In this document: piece by piece, positions 33,066 to 41,701 of the stretch
How the letters are laid out: every line of letters begins with the position of its first letter
Numbering within the stretch: position 1 is the first letter of the stretch
Assembly (NCBI GenBank): GCA_018052735.1
Contig: JAGPMT010000010.1
Location: 1-64,000, forward strand
Direction of reading: 5' to 3'
DNA length: 64,000 bases
Source of the DNA: Phycisphaerae bacterium
GTDB taxonomy: Bacteria > Planctomycetota > Phycisphaerae > Sedimentisphaerales > Anaerohalosphaeraceae
Program-made: the position numbers and the translations under genes
Notes under the pieces: model-generated
Databases searched by the model: none
Seen by the model: the letters and a program-made list of their open reading frames with translations, nothing else
Told to the model about the DNA's origin: nothing

Positions 33066-33718
33066 AAGAAATTGATTTCATCCCGGAATGGTACAAAGCC
33101 GATCGCCGGCGCAGGCAGAGGTATATTCAACAGCGTACTCTGCTGGGCATTATATTTGCCGTTATGGTGGTTTGGAGTTTTGTTATGGGCCAGCATGTCA
33201 AGCGGGTACAAGCCGAGATGAACAGTGTTCAGACTGCTTTCGAGCTGGGTAAAGCACGGGTTGAACAAGTCCATGAATTGGAACAGCAGATTGCTGTAAT
33301 GGAACAAAAGACGCAGCTGCTTGGGTATATTGCTCCGCGAACAAAAATTTCGGCTCTGATGGGAGAGATTTCCTATCTGGCAGGCAGCAATATCCTTCTA
33401 AGCCGGCTGTGCTTCCAGAACGAGCCGCTGCAGTCTCCAAAATCTGTTGTCCAGCATTCAGCAGCTGTGGTGCAGACTGCGGCCGCCGCGAGCAGCCAAT
33501 CCTGGGAGCGTCAGCAGGTGCCGCTGCGGATAAAAACAACGCTGACTGGAATTGCTGCTTCGGGTGCGGATGCAGCCGGACTGATATCTTCTCTTGAGAA
33601 GTCTGATTATTTTGAGCAAGTTGTCCCCGTTTTTACCCGGGCAAAAAAGGTGGGGGATACTGAAGTAATTGAGTTTGAAATCCGATGTTATGTGGCGGAT
33701 TACAGGATACAGCAGTAA
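33062..33718 (+). CDS. pilN: PilN-like inner-membrane assembly protein
   Basis: 218 aa. N-terminal cytoplasmic motif KEIDFIPEWY (the PilM-binding INLLP-like tail), one membrane helix (about 27-45), then a coiled coil and a periplasmic ferredoxin-like domain. ATG 33062 overlaps the pilM stop. The longer open frame lies inside pilM and is discarded. Confidence 0.83.
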   Translation: MKEIDFIPEWYKADRRRRQRYIQQRTLLGIIFAVMVVWSFVMGQHVKRVQAEMNSVQTAFELGKARVEQVHELEQQIAVMEQKTQLLGYIAPRTKISALMGEISYLAGSNILLSRLCFQNEPLQSPKSVVQHSAAVVQTAAAASSQSWERQQVPLRIKTTLTGIAASGADAAGLISSLEKSDYFEQVVPVFTRAKKVGDTEVIEFEIRCYVADYRIQQ

Positions 33719-33729
33719 AAAAACGATCT

Positions 33730-34278
33730 ATGAAAAATCTGGATAAACAGCAAACAGCCATACTGATTCTGGCCGCAATAGTGATTGCCGGCTTTGCGGG
33801 CTTTCGCTATGTCCCCCTTGTCCGGCAGAAATACGCCCTTAACGTGCAGGTCAAAATGCAGAAACAAACAATCGAACAGATTGCGGCATCCAGTGCATTG
33901 CTGCCGGAACTCAAACAGCAGCATAAACTCATGACCGAGCGGCTGGAAGCATTCGGCCGGAAGATTCCTGAAGGACGCAATTTTGCAAATTTATGGCAGC
34001 AAATTGCGGATATGATGAATGCATGCCGGCTGACAGATCAGGTTGTTCAGCCCGGGGCTGAATTAACCTCCGAGACCGTGTGCTGCATCCCTTTGACCAT
34101 CGAATGCAAAGGCACCGCAGAACAGATGTTTGCATTTTTCCAGTCTCTGGAAAATATGGATCGTCTGATACGGATGGATGAAGTCCGGTTTGAAAATGAC
34201 GGCAATTACAGCGGAATAGTTAAACTGACAGCCAAGGCCAGCGTGTACTATCAGCCTTCGGCTGTCCGCAGCGGCTGA
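33730..34278 (+). CDS. pilO: PilO-like inner-membrane assembly protein
   Basis: 182 aa with a membrane helix at about 7-27, a coiled-coil stretch (QVKMQKQTIEQIA to LMTERLEAFGRKIP), and a C-terminal ferredoxin-like fold (PLTIECKGTAEQMFAFFQSL matches the PilO signature). Expected to form heterodimers with the PilN-like protein. Located 11 bases downstream of it. Confidence 0.85.
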   Translation: MKNLDKQQTAILILAAIVIAGFAGFRYVPLVRQKYALNVQVKMQKQTIEQIAASSALLPELKQQHKLMTERLEAFGRKIPEGRNFANLWQQIADMMNACRLTDQVVQPGAELTSETVCCIPLTIECKGTAEQMFAFFQSLENMDRLIRMDEVRFENDGNYSGIVKLTAKASVYYQPSAVRSG

Positions 34279-34284
34279 AATACT

Positions 34285-34881
34285 ATGAATCGAAAAACAC
34301 CCAGTCTTGCAAGAAAAATACAGACTCCCGCCAGTCTGCAGAACATCAGTCCCAAGATGATGGTAATGGTTGTTTTGCTGGCTGTGATGGGAATATTGTG
34401 GGGACGCGTACTGCTGGGCGGTAAAAAAGGTCCTGCCGTCGCTGAAGCTCAGCAAGCAGCCGTATCTGCCGCCGAATTACAAAGCGTTCAGTCTGCCCCG
34501 GCCATTCGCATCAATCCTGTGGAATTGCCTTGCCGACTCGGTCGAAATGACCAGTTAACAAATGATCTTTTCAGTCGGAAGGGCTTTTTATCGGCTGGTG
34601 CCCAAAGTTCGTCAAGGGACAGCACTGCAGATAAGCAGTCGCGGCTGGAGCGGCTGGCGGCCGCTCAGCTGACGCTTGAAGCGGTGGTGCGGCGGGAGGA
34701 CGGAACGCCTTATCAGGCATTTGTTAACAGAAAAATCGTGACGGTTGGTGCAATGCTGACGGTCAACGAGGGACCTGACCAATATGTATTAACAGTGACG
34801 GATATTAAAGAAAACAGAGTAGAACTCGAGTGGAACACAGTTTCGGTTGTTTTGAAAATGACCGGAACCAGCAATCAGTAG
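34285..34881 (+). CDS. GspC/PilP-like periplasmic linker protein
   Basis: 198 aa: short cytoplasmic tail, one membrane helix (about 26-44), a disordered Ala/Gln-rich linker and a C-terminal small beta domain with LTLEAVVRREDGTPYQAFVN and VGAMLTV, in the manner of GspC homology region and PilP domains that touch the secretin N-terminus. Family membership is inferred from architecture and its position directly before the secretin gene. Confidence 0.65.
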   Translation: MNRKTPSLARKIQTPASLQNISPKMMVMVVLLAVMGILWGRVLLGGKKGPAVAEAQQAAVSAAELQSVQSAPAIRINPVELPCRLGRNDQLTNDLFSRKGFLSAGAQSSSRDSTADKQSRLERLAAAQLTLEAVVRREDGTPYQAFVNRKIVTVGAMLTVNEGPDQYVLTVTDIKENRVELEWNTVSVVLKMTGTSNQ

Positions 34882-34896
34882 AAAGGATGGTGTTTT

Positions 34897-36558
34897 ATGT
34901 TGGCAAAACAGAATCGAACCGCAGGGAAAACAAAGCTTGCTGCGGCAGGAGTGTGGATCTTGACGGCAGCAGTGTTTGCTGCGCTGGCGGCTGCGGAAGA
35001 ACCGGCTGCTGCTCCGGAAGAAGCGGCTGTTGTTCAGCAGGGTGTGATGGGCCAGTCAATTCAGACAATTACTTTTAAAAAGGATATGCCCATTCGCGAT
35101 GCGCTGGCAATGCTGGCGCAGATGTATCAGAAAAACATTGTGCCATCGGCTGCAGTGGACGGCATAGTTACTGTCAGCAATCTGTACGATGTGACATTTG
35201 AGGAAGCCCTTCAGGCGATACTGGGCACGCATAAGTATGAAATCAAAGGCAACTTCATCAAGGTTTACACCAACCAGGAGTTTATGCAGGATAAAACCCG
35301 CTTTGAGCATGCAATTATAGCCCTGCATTATATCAACTCCGAAGAAGCCAGAAAGCTGGCCGAACCTCTGTTGAGTGAATTCGGCAAACTGGGCGTTACC
35401 ACAGCGGCACCTGCCGAAATGCAGGCCGGCAAAGGCGGGGATACGTTGGCCGTGCATGATCGGCTGGTGGTTTCAGATTATCCCGAAAATATCCAGAAAA
35501 TCCGGGACATTCTGGCAGAAGTCGATGTTGAACCTCTTCAAGTGTTGCTCGAAGTAACGGTGATGGAAGCGACGCTGACGGATGATACCAAGTTTGGTCT
35601 GGATTGGAAAAACATCAGCGACACCTCTATCAGTCTGGGCGGCAAAGGATTTATTCAGAGTGGTTTTACCCCTTCCACATCCGATACCGGCGGATTAAGT
35701 GTGGGTGTAACCTTTGATAATATTTCAGCGCTGATTACAGCGATTGAAACGGTCTCGGATATAACTATTATGGCCAATCCTAAGATATTGGCTCTTAACA
35801 AGCAGACCGGTAAGATTATCATTGGTAATCAAGACGGCTACCTGTCGTTAACCAATGTTGCTGAAGGCGGGACGTCAACCCAGCAGGTTGAATTTCTCGA
35901 AAGCGGTACAGTTCTTGAATACCGTCCTTTCATCGGCCGCGACGGAATGATTCGAATGGAAATTCATCCTGAGCAAAGCAGCGGTGAAATAAAGGTGATT
36001 GGCGGTGCAACACTGCCTAAAAAATCCACCACGGAAGTTATCACCAATGTAATGGTTCAGGATGGCCAGACGATAGTGCTCGGCGGTCTGTTTAAGGAAC
36101 AAACCACACAATCGCATTCGCAAGTGCCTGTGCTGGGTGATATTCCTGTGGTGGGTGAATTGTTCCGGGGCATCAATGACAAATCTGAACGGGTCGAGCT
36201 GATAGTCCTGATTACCCCTCACATCATCAACACGCCTAAGGAAGCCGATGGAGCTGACCGGCTTGAAGATGTGATGCGTCTGGCTCATAACGCGCGCCAG
36301 AATCTTTACTGGATGAGCCGTGCCAAGATAGAGGAAGACCGGTATGCCAAAGCCGTCAAGCTTTATGCCGAAGGCCAGCCCGAAGCGGCTCTGGCTATGC
36401 TTGATCATCCTTATGCTATTAATCGCAACTATTTGGATGAAGTGCGTCTTAAAGAACGCATTATCCGCGAGACCCAGCCGGACAAGGTCAATCAGATTGA
36501 ACGGATAATGCTGCGTAAAATAGAGAACGAAGAATCAGGCAAATGGTTCCGCAGATAA
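34897..36558 (+). CDS. gspD: Secretin (GspD/PilQ-type outer-membrane channel)
   Basis: 553 aa. Signal sequence with a long Ala-rich segment (about 1-33), an N0-like domain (ITFKKDMPIRDALAMLAQMY), secretin N domain (IIALHYINSEEARKLAEPLL) and the channel domain. The signature VPVLGDIPVVGELFRG and the closing ELIVLITPHII are standard. The last 120 residues are an unusual helical extension (SRAKIEEDRYAKAVKLYAEG, then a TPR-like pattern), which may replace the S-domain/pilotin contact. AAAGGA ribosome site. Confidence 0.93.
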   Translation: MLAKQNRTAGKTKLAAAGVWILTAAVFAALAAAEEPAAAPEEAAVVQQGVMGQSIQTITFKKDMPIRDALAMLAQMYQKNIVPSAAVDGIVTVSNLYDVTFEEALQAILGTHKYEIKGNFIKVYTNQEFMQDKTRFEHAIIALHYINSEEARKLAEPLLSEFGKLGVTTAAPAEMQAGKGGDTLAVHDRLVVSDYPENIQKIRDILAEVDVEPLQVLLEVTVMEATLTDDTKFGLDWKNISDTSISLGGKGFIQSGFTPSTSDTGGLSVGVTFDNISALITAIETVSDITIMANPKILALNKQTGKIIIGNQDGYLSLTNVAEGGTSTQQVEFLESGTVLEYRPFIGRDGMIRMEIHPEQSSGEIKVIGGATLPKKSTTEVITNVMVQDGQTIVLGGLFKEQTTQSHSQVPVLGDIPVVGELFRGINDKSERVELIVLITPHIINTPKEADGADRLEDVMRLAHNARQNLYWMSRAKIEEDRYAKAVKLYAEGQPEAALAMLDHPYAINRNYLDEVRLKERIIRETQPDKVNQIERIMLRKIENEESGKWFRR

Positions 36559-36575
36559 CCTATGCGCTGCGGCCG

Positions 36576-36623
36576 GATTCCGGCGGGGCGGTTGTCCGCA
36601 CCGTCGGAATCTGTGTTGTCTTT
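36576..36623 (+). terminator. Hairpin/attenuator after the secretin gene
   Basis: GATTCCGGCGG (36576-36586) pairs with CCGTCGGAATC (36601-36611), 11 bp including one G-U pair, followed by the U-rich TGTGTTGTCTTTT. It may reduce readthrough into the TPR and signalling genes. Confidence 0.5.
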
Positions 36624-36648
36624 TAGGAAATTAGGCAGGGAGTCTATT

Positions 36649-37854
36649 ATGGAAACAGGAAAGACAGTAGGAAAGTTGATGCTGTGGGCGGTTGGAATGC
36701 TGGTGTGTGCTGCCGGATGCGCCCCGAGCCATCAGCAGAACAAACAGGCGATGACGCAGCGTTGGGAGCAGACCTCGGCTCAGGCCAATATTCCGCAGGC
36801 AGAAGAACTCATAAGCCGGGGGCAGCTTGATAAAGCTCGTAAAATCTTAAATGCCTGTCTTGACGTTTCTTCACCGCAGCCAGCGGTCTATTTTCTGATG
36901 GGGCAGATAGATATGATGGAAGGCCGCACCGAACAAGCCCGTCAAAATCTGCAACAGGCTGTTCAGCTGGATCCGGAGCTTGATAAAGGATGGTATTTCC
37001 TTGGAACGCTGGCGGTTTTGGATAAGGATTATGTCAAGGCAATGGAATACACGCAAAAAGCGCTGGATTTGCAGCCGGCCAACACGGACTACATCCTTAC
37101 CCTCGCTGATATCTGCATCGAAGGCGGCCGTATCGAGCAGGCCGAAAAGATTCTCGATCAGGGACTTAAACTGCAGTCCGGCAATCTGGATCTGATGCTG
37201 GCCAAAGCACGTCTGCTCCAGCAGTCCGGCCTGCGGACACAGGCGCTTTTGCTGTATGAGCAGGCCCTGCTGATGCATGGTGCTGTTGCAGCGATTCTGG
37301 AACCCTGCGCTTATGCTTATTTGGCCGAAGGACAATGGCAGCAGGCGGCGGACAAATTCGAACAGCTTCTGCCGCTGTATAAACAGGATTTGGACCGATA
37401 CAATACGACGATGCGTTCGCTGGCGCTAGCGCTGTTCAATGCCGGCCGCTATGGTCAAGCTCTTGTTTATTATGATAAGCTGTCTGTGGTGTATCGTCAA
37501 GATGCCGATATCTGGCTGATGATGGCGCATTCGGCAATGGGTGTGGATGATGCGAAACGTGCCCTGCAATGTGCCCAGCAGGCCCTTAAATACCATCCTT
37601 CTTGGGCGAGTGCTTATGCCGTAAGCGGTTGCGCCCGGTACTTCCTTGGCGAGTATGAACAAGCTGTCCAAGACTATGCCAAGATCATCAATCACGAAGA
37701 ATTGGGTGCATTTGCATGGTTTATGACCGGCCGTTGCTATCAGCAGCTGGGGCAGCCAATTCAGGCCAACGCCGCTTATGAGCGTGCGGAAACAATAAAT
37801 CCGAATAATGAATTGATTAAATCATTTTTGAAAAGAACACTGAAGTCCTTGTAA
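36649..37854 (+). CDS. TPR-repeat lipoprotein
   Basis: 401 aa from ATG 36649, after GGCAGGGAG. Signal with lipobox VCAAGC (Cys about 23), then eight or nine tetratricopeptide repeats through the rest, e.g. AVQLDPELDKGWYFLGTLAV and ALDLQPANTDYILTLADICI. TPR lipoproteins act as pilotins or secretin-assembly proteins (PilF/PilW, Tgl), which fits its place after the secretin gene. No enzymatic motif. Confidence 0.88.
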   Translation: METGKTVGKLMLWAVGMLVCAAGCAPSHQQNKQAMTQRWEQTSAQANIPQAEELISRGQLDKARKILNACLDVSSPQPAVYFLMGQIDMMEGRTEQARQNLQQAVQLDPELDKGWYFLGTLAVLDKDYVKAMEYTQKALDLQPANTDYILTLADICIEGGRIEQAEKILDQGLKLQSGNLDLMLAKARLLQQSGLRTQALLLYEQALLMHGAVAAILEPCAYAYLAEGQWQQAADKFEQLLPLYKQDLDRYNTTMRSLALALFNAGRYGQALVYYDKLSVVYRQDADIWLMMAHSAMGVDDAKRALQCAQQALKYHPSWASAYAVSGCARYFLGEYEQAVQDYAKIINHEELGAFAWFMTGRCYQQLGQPIQANAAYERAETINPNNELIKSFLKRTLKSL

Positions 37855-37863
37855 GGGTGCATC

Positions 37864-39297
37864 GTGTCTATGAAAAAGGACCAATTCATCTGGATAGCTG
37901 CTTCTGCTGCAGGGCTGGCAGCCGGCGGCGCCGCAATCCTTGCCGCTGTGCTGTCGGGCAGCGTATCAGTGATTCTGCTGGCAATAGTCTGGCTGTCCAT
38001 CGCTTTGACCGGCGGAATGCTCCTGCATCATATCCATCAGCTCAAAGCGTTGGAGCGGGTGTTTCGGGTGGGTTCGCAGATGAAGATTCCGTTTGAGATT
38101 GTTCCCGGATCGGTGCTGGGTGATATAGCCAATGCAGCCAATTGCCTGCTGGATGAGACGCATCAGAAGATTCGGCAGATGCAGGATGAAAACCGCGATC
38201 TTATGCTGCAAATGCAGCTGCTGCGGCGGCGCAAAAGCGGCATCGAAGCGGTACTGAACAGCATTCAAGATGGTGTTCTTGTAACCGATGACAAAGATCG
38301 TGTTCTGCTGGCCAATCCGGCCGCTCAAAACCTTTTGAGTTTTGAATTTAATAAAGACAATGCGTGTCTGATTCAGGATGCGGTGAATTGGCCGGAATTG
38401 GTTCAATTGATTGTCAAAAGCCGCCAAAGCAAAATCCCGCATGTGCGGCATGAATTGAGCCGTCAGAAGGATGGCCGGCCGGTGACCTTTGATTCGGTAC
38501 TGTCCTGTGTGGAAGATGATGTAGGTAATGTCCTTCAGATTGTAACAGTGCTCCATGATATCACGCGGGAAAAAGAAATCTCCCAAATGAAAAACGACTT
38601 TGTCAGTCATGTTTCGCATGAGCTTAAAACGCCTCTGGCCTCAATCAATGCCTATGCTGAAATGCTGGTAGATGGAGAAGCACAGGATGCCGAAACGATG
38701 CGTCAATTCTGTTCGGTGATTCAGGGGCAGGCACAGCGTCTCAGTCGGCTGATTGAAGATATATTGAACATTTCACGCATCGAGTCCGGTCTGGTTAAGG
38801 TCAGCCGCCAGAACCATAGTATGGCGCTGGTGATACAGGATGCAGTCGATATGATTGTCAGCTATGCGCAGGAAAAGAATATATCCGTAGAGGCACCGGC
38901 TCCCATTCTGTATGATCAGGTTTACATCGATCGCGATATGATATCGCAGGTTATTATCAATCTGCTCAGCAATGCTGTCAAATACACACCCTCTGGAGGT
39001 CAGATTGCCATTCGTTCCGAAATAAATGAACTTGATGGAACGATTACTGTTACCGTTACAGACACAGGGGTCGGCATTCCCGAAAAAGACCTTCCCTATG
39101 TATTTGACAAATTTTATCGGGTAGAAGCAAATAACAAATATGCTAAGGGAACCGGATTGGGATTGAATCTGGTCAAGCAGATAGTCGAATCCGTGCACGG
39201 CGGATCTGTTTTTGCATCCAGTACACCCGGAAAAGGAAGCACCTTTGGATTTATTCTGCCTCTGGCTAAAGCGGCGGCTGCCCAGATGGTCTCATAA
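37864..39297 (+). CDS. PAS-domain sensor histidine kinase within the secretion operon
   Basis: 477 aa. Two N-terminal membrane helices (about 7-30 and 34-54) with almost no periplasmic loop, a HAMP-like linker, a coiled coil, a PAS domain (about 125-230, IQDGVLVTDDKDRVLLANPA), DHp with FVSHVSHELKTPLASI, and an ATPase domain (NLLSNAVKYTPSGG, VTDTGVGIPEKDLP, GTGLGLNLVKQI). All boxes canonical, so an active kinase. The architecture resembles WalK/PhoR. GTG start, 10 bases from the TPR gene. Confidence 0.92.
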   Translation: MSMKKDQFIWIAASAAGLAAGGAAILAAVLSGSVSVILLAIVWLSIALTGGMLLHHIHQLKALERVFRVGSQMKIPFEIVPGSVLGDIANAANCLLDETHQKIRQMQDENRDLMLQMQLLRRRKSGIEAVLNSIQDGVLVTDDKDRVLLANPAAQNLLSFEFNKDNACLIQDAVNWPELVQLIVKSRQSKIPHVRHELSRQKDGRPVTFDSVLSCVEDDVGNVLQIVTVLHDITREKEISQMKNDFVSHVSHELKTPLASINAYAEMLVDGEAQDAETMRQFCSVIQGQAQRLSRLIEDILNISRIESGLVKVSRQNHSMALVIQDAVDMIVSYAQEKNISVEAPAPILYDQVYIDRDMISQVIINLLSNAVKYTPSGGQIAIRSEINELDGTITVTVTDTGVGIPEKDLPYVFDKFYRVEANNKYAKGTGLGLNLVKQIVESVHGGSVFASSTPGKGSTFGFILPLAKAAAAQMVS

Positions 39298-39338
39298 GCA
39301 AAACCAGTTGAAATAATAAGCCGAATGGAGCGAAATTT

Positions 39339-39725
39339 ATGGAAAAGAAAAAAGCGCTGATTGTAGATGATGAGTTTCATATCGTTCAAGTGGTTGCTAT
39401 TAAGCTCCGAAATAACGGTTTCGATGTCGCAACTGCTGAAAACGGCAGTCAGGCCTATGATTTGGCCTGCCAAACTAAACCTGATATTATTGTAACGGAT
39501 TATCAGATGCCGATCATGAACGGACTGGAGTTGATCGAGAAGCTTCGTCAAAATCCGCAAACTGCTGCTATTCCCGTTATTATGCTTACAGCAAGGGGAT
39601 TTTCAATCGAAGATCGGCTTCAGGAACAGCTTCGGGTCTCAGCATGCCTGAGCAAGCCGTTCAGTCCACGGGAAGTTCTGGGAATAATTGAGGAAGTGCT
39701 CAAAGGACAGAATGTGGCGGTTTGA
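39339..39725 (+). CDS. Stand-alone receiver protein of the secretion operon
   Basis: 128 aa CheY-like receiver: acidic pair VDDE, phospho-Asp in IIVTDYQMP, Thr in MLTARG and Lys in LSKPFSP. No output domain. Directly follows the PAS kinase gene, so the two form a cognate pair; its target may be the adjacent HD-GYP protein, STAS protein or the assembly ATPase. Confidence 0.94.
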   Translation: MEKKKALIVDDEFHIVQVVAIKLRNNGFDVATAENGSQAYDLACQTKPDIIVTDYQMPIMNGLELIEKLRQNPQTAAIPVIMLTARGFSIEDRLQEQLRVSACLSKPFSPREVLGIIEEVLKGQNVAV

Positions 39726-39761
39726 AAAATCTGCCATTTCAACAGAGGAAAAAATTCTGCT

Positions 39762-41351
39762 ATGACACACAACGCGAGTTCACAAGCCCTGACAGATGAA
39801 AAAATCTATCCGTTTCAATCTCTGGCCGATAAGCTCAATCGGCTGGATTTGAATCTGCTGCTGTATGATGCCGGCGGCCGGTGTGTGCTGCAAAGCAGCG
39901 CTGGGCGTTTTGAAAGTGATACGGAGGCCATTGCCGGCCAGATAGAATCGATGCAGACGGCACAGAACGGCCTCCTGCTTTCCGGCTGGCCTTCCGACAA
40001 TTTGTTTGTCTGTCCGGTTTCGATTGAACCGGGGCTGACGGTCTTTCTGGCTGTGGATACGGGACCTGCCGGCTGCCGTAATGCTGTGTGCGAAAAACGC
40101 TATCTTGCCTGTATTGTGGAGGATTTCTGCAAACAGTTTCAGGATGCAGAGCGAATTCCGATGCAGCTTGAAAAAATCGGTACCGAGCTGTCACGGGCCT
40201 ATGAAGAAATTATGCTGCTGTATCGGCTTGGCGCCAACATGAAAGTAACTCAGACGAATGCATCCTACCTGCAGATGGCCTGCGACCAGCTGACGCAGCT
40301 GGTGCATGTTGAGGGCATTGTTTTTTTTGTCGAGAAGAAAATTGACGGCCGCCGGCAGCTGGCACTTATCGCCGGTTCCGGAGTTATTTCGATAGAACCT
40401 TCGCAGGCCGATATTCTGCAGACGCGGCTGATCGCTGAACTCCAGCGGGGCAGAGAGGCCTTGGTTGACAGCGCTGAAGACAGCCCATTCAGATACGATT
40501 GGCCCCCGGCCGTACGAAATATTATAGCTGTACCGCTGGGCGATGCCGATAGAATGCTCGGTTTTATGGCGGCCACCAATATATTGGATAAACGCGATTT
40601 TGATACCACGGATATAAAGCTGTTTGGCTCAGTGGCCAATCAGTGCAGGGTCTTTATTGAAAATAACAGCTTATTTGAAGAACTCAAAGAGCTGTTTATC
40701 GGCTGCCTGAAAGCTCTGACCGGCAGCATCGATGCCAAAGACCAGTACACCCGCGGACATTCCGAGCGGGTGGCCTGTATTTCACGATGGATCGCCGAAC
40801 GTCTGGCGCAGCATCGGCCTTTGTCCGACAAGCAGATTCATCATATTTATCTGGCCGGTCTGCTGCATGACATTGGCAAAATCGGCATTGGCGAATCAGT
40901 CCTGCGGAAGCGGGGGCGGCTGGATGACGATGAATTTGCCGTTATCCAATCGCATCCCCGTATTGGAGCATCCATTCTTTCGGGAATCCGCCAAATGGAC
41001 GAAATTGTCCCCGGCGTTTTAGGCCATCATGAGCGAATGGATGGCAAAGGGTATCCGAACGGCCTGAAAGGCGATCAAATCCCCCTGATTGCTAAGATTA
41101 TCAGTCTGGCCGATGCGTTCGATGCAATGACCTCCCGACGCGTTTATCGGGACGCAATGACCATCCAAAAAGCCCTGTCGGAGATAGAAAAAGGGATCGG
41201 CACGCAGTTTGATGAAGAAGTTGCCCGAGCCTTCCTCGAAAGCGATGTAGATAAGCTGTGGACTATTATTCAGGATGGTTTTATTGAGAGCTGGGACTAC
41301 AGCAATTTTGAAGAATACGGCATTGAAGCGGTTGGAGCATTGATACGATGA
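39762..41351 (+). CDS. GAF and HD-GYP domain protein (putative cyclic dinucleotide phosphodiesterase)
   Basis: 529 aa, cytoplasmic. An N-terminal region of about 150 residues I do not recognise, a GAF domain (about 155-300), and a C-terminal HD-GYP domain with RGHSERVACIS, LLHDIGKIGIG, the full HHERMDGKGYPNGL motif, and SLADAFDAMTSRR. With H, D and GYP residues all present it is probably an active hydrolase of c-di-GMP (or cGAMP). It overlaps the STAS gene (ATGA), and the ATPase gene that follows carries a MshEN domain, a known c-di-GMP receptor. Confidence 0.92.
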   Translation: MTHNASSQALTDEKIYPFQSLADKLNRLDLNLLLYDAGGRCVLQSSAGRFESDTEAIAGQIESMQTAQNGLLLSGWPSDNLFVCPVSIEPGLTVFLAVDTGPAGCRNAVCEKRYLACIVEDFCKQFQDAERIPMQLEKIGTELSRAYEEIMLLYRLGANMKVTQTNASYLQMACDQLTQLVHVEGIVFFVEKKIDGRRQLALIAGSGVISIEPSQADILQTRLIAELQRGREALVDSAEDSPFRYDWPPAVRNIIAVPLGDADRMLGFMAATNILDKRDFDTTDIKLFGSVANQCRVFIENNSLFEELKELFIGCLKALTGSIDAKDQYTRGHSERVACISRWIAERLAQHRPLSDKQIHHIYLAGLLHDIGKIGIGESVLRKRGRLDDDEFAVIQSHPRIGASILSGIRQMDEIVPGVLGHHERMDGKGYPNGLKGDQIPLIAKIISLADAFDAMTSRRVYRDAMTIQKALSEIEKGIGTQFDEEVARAFLESDVDKLWTIIQDGFIESWDYSNFEEYGIEAVGALIR

Positions 41352-41683
41352 AAATAGAATCGCAGAAGTACAACGATGTTGTTGTGCTGCAGCTTCAGGG
41401 AGAACTGACGGGGGATGCCCTCAAGCCCTTTGAGGACGAAGTCAGCAATGCCTTGGCTGCCCGCATTTCCGGTATTGTGCTGGATATGAGCAAAGTGGTG
41501 TTTATTGATAGCTGTGCTCTGGAATTTTTAACGGATTTGAACGATAAATGCCGCGAGCGGACGCGCCAGATGAAGATTGCCGGTCTTGATGAGACCTGTG
41601 CCAAGATACTTGAAATTACACGGCTTTTAAATCAGTTTGATACATATGGGGAACTGACCGAGGCTGTTAAAAGCTTTGTCTAA
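41348..41683 (+). CDS. STAS-domain protein (anti-sigma factor antagonist type)
   Basis: 111 aa single STAS domain of the SpoIIAA/RsbV fold. MSKVVFIDSCALEFL contains the conserved D-S motif whose Ser is phosphorylated in partner-switch systems. No anti-sigma kinase (RsbW-like) or PP2C phosphatase is encoded nearby, so its partner is unknown. Translationally coupled to the HD-GYP gene and 18 bases ahead of the ATPase gene. Confidence 0.9.
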   Translation: MKIESQKYNDVVVLQLQGELTGDALKPFEDEVSNALAARISGIVLDMSKVVFIDSCALEFLTDLNDKCRERTRQMKIAGLDETCAKILEITRLLNQFDTYGELTEAVKSFV

Positions 41684-41701
41684 GGACGCAAGCATTAACG
41701 A

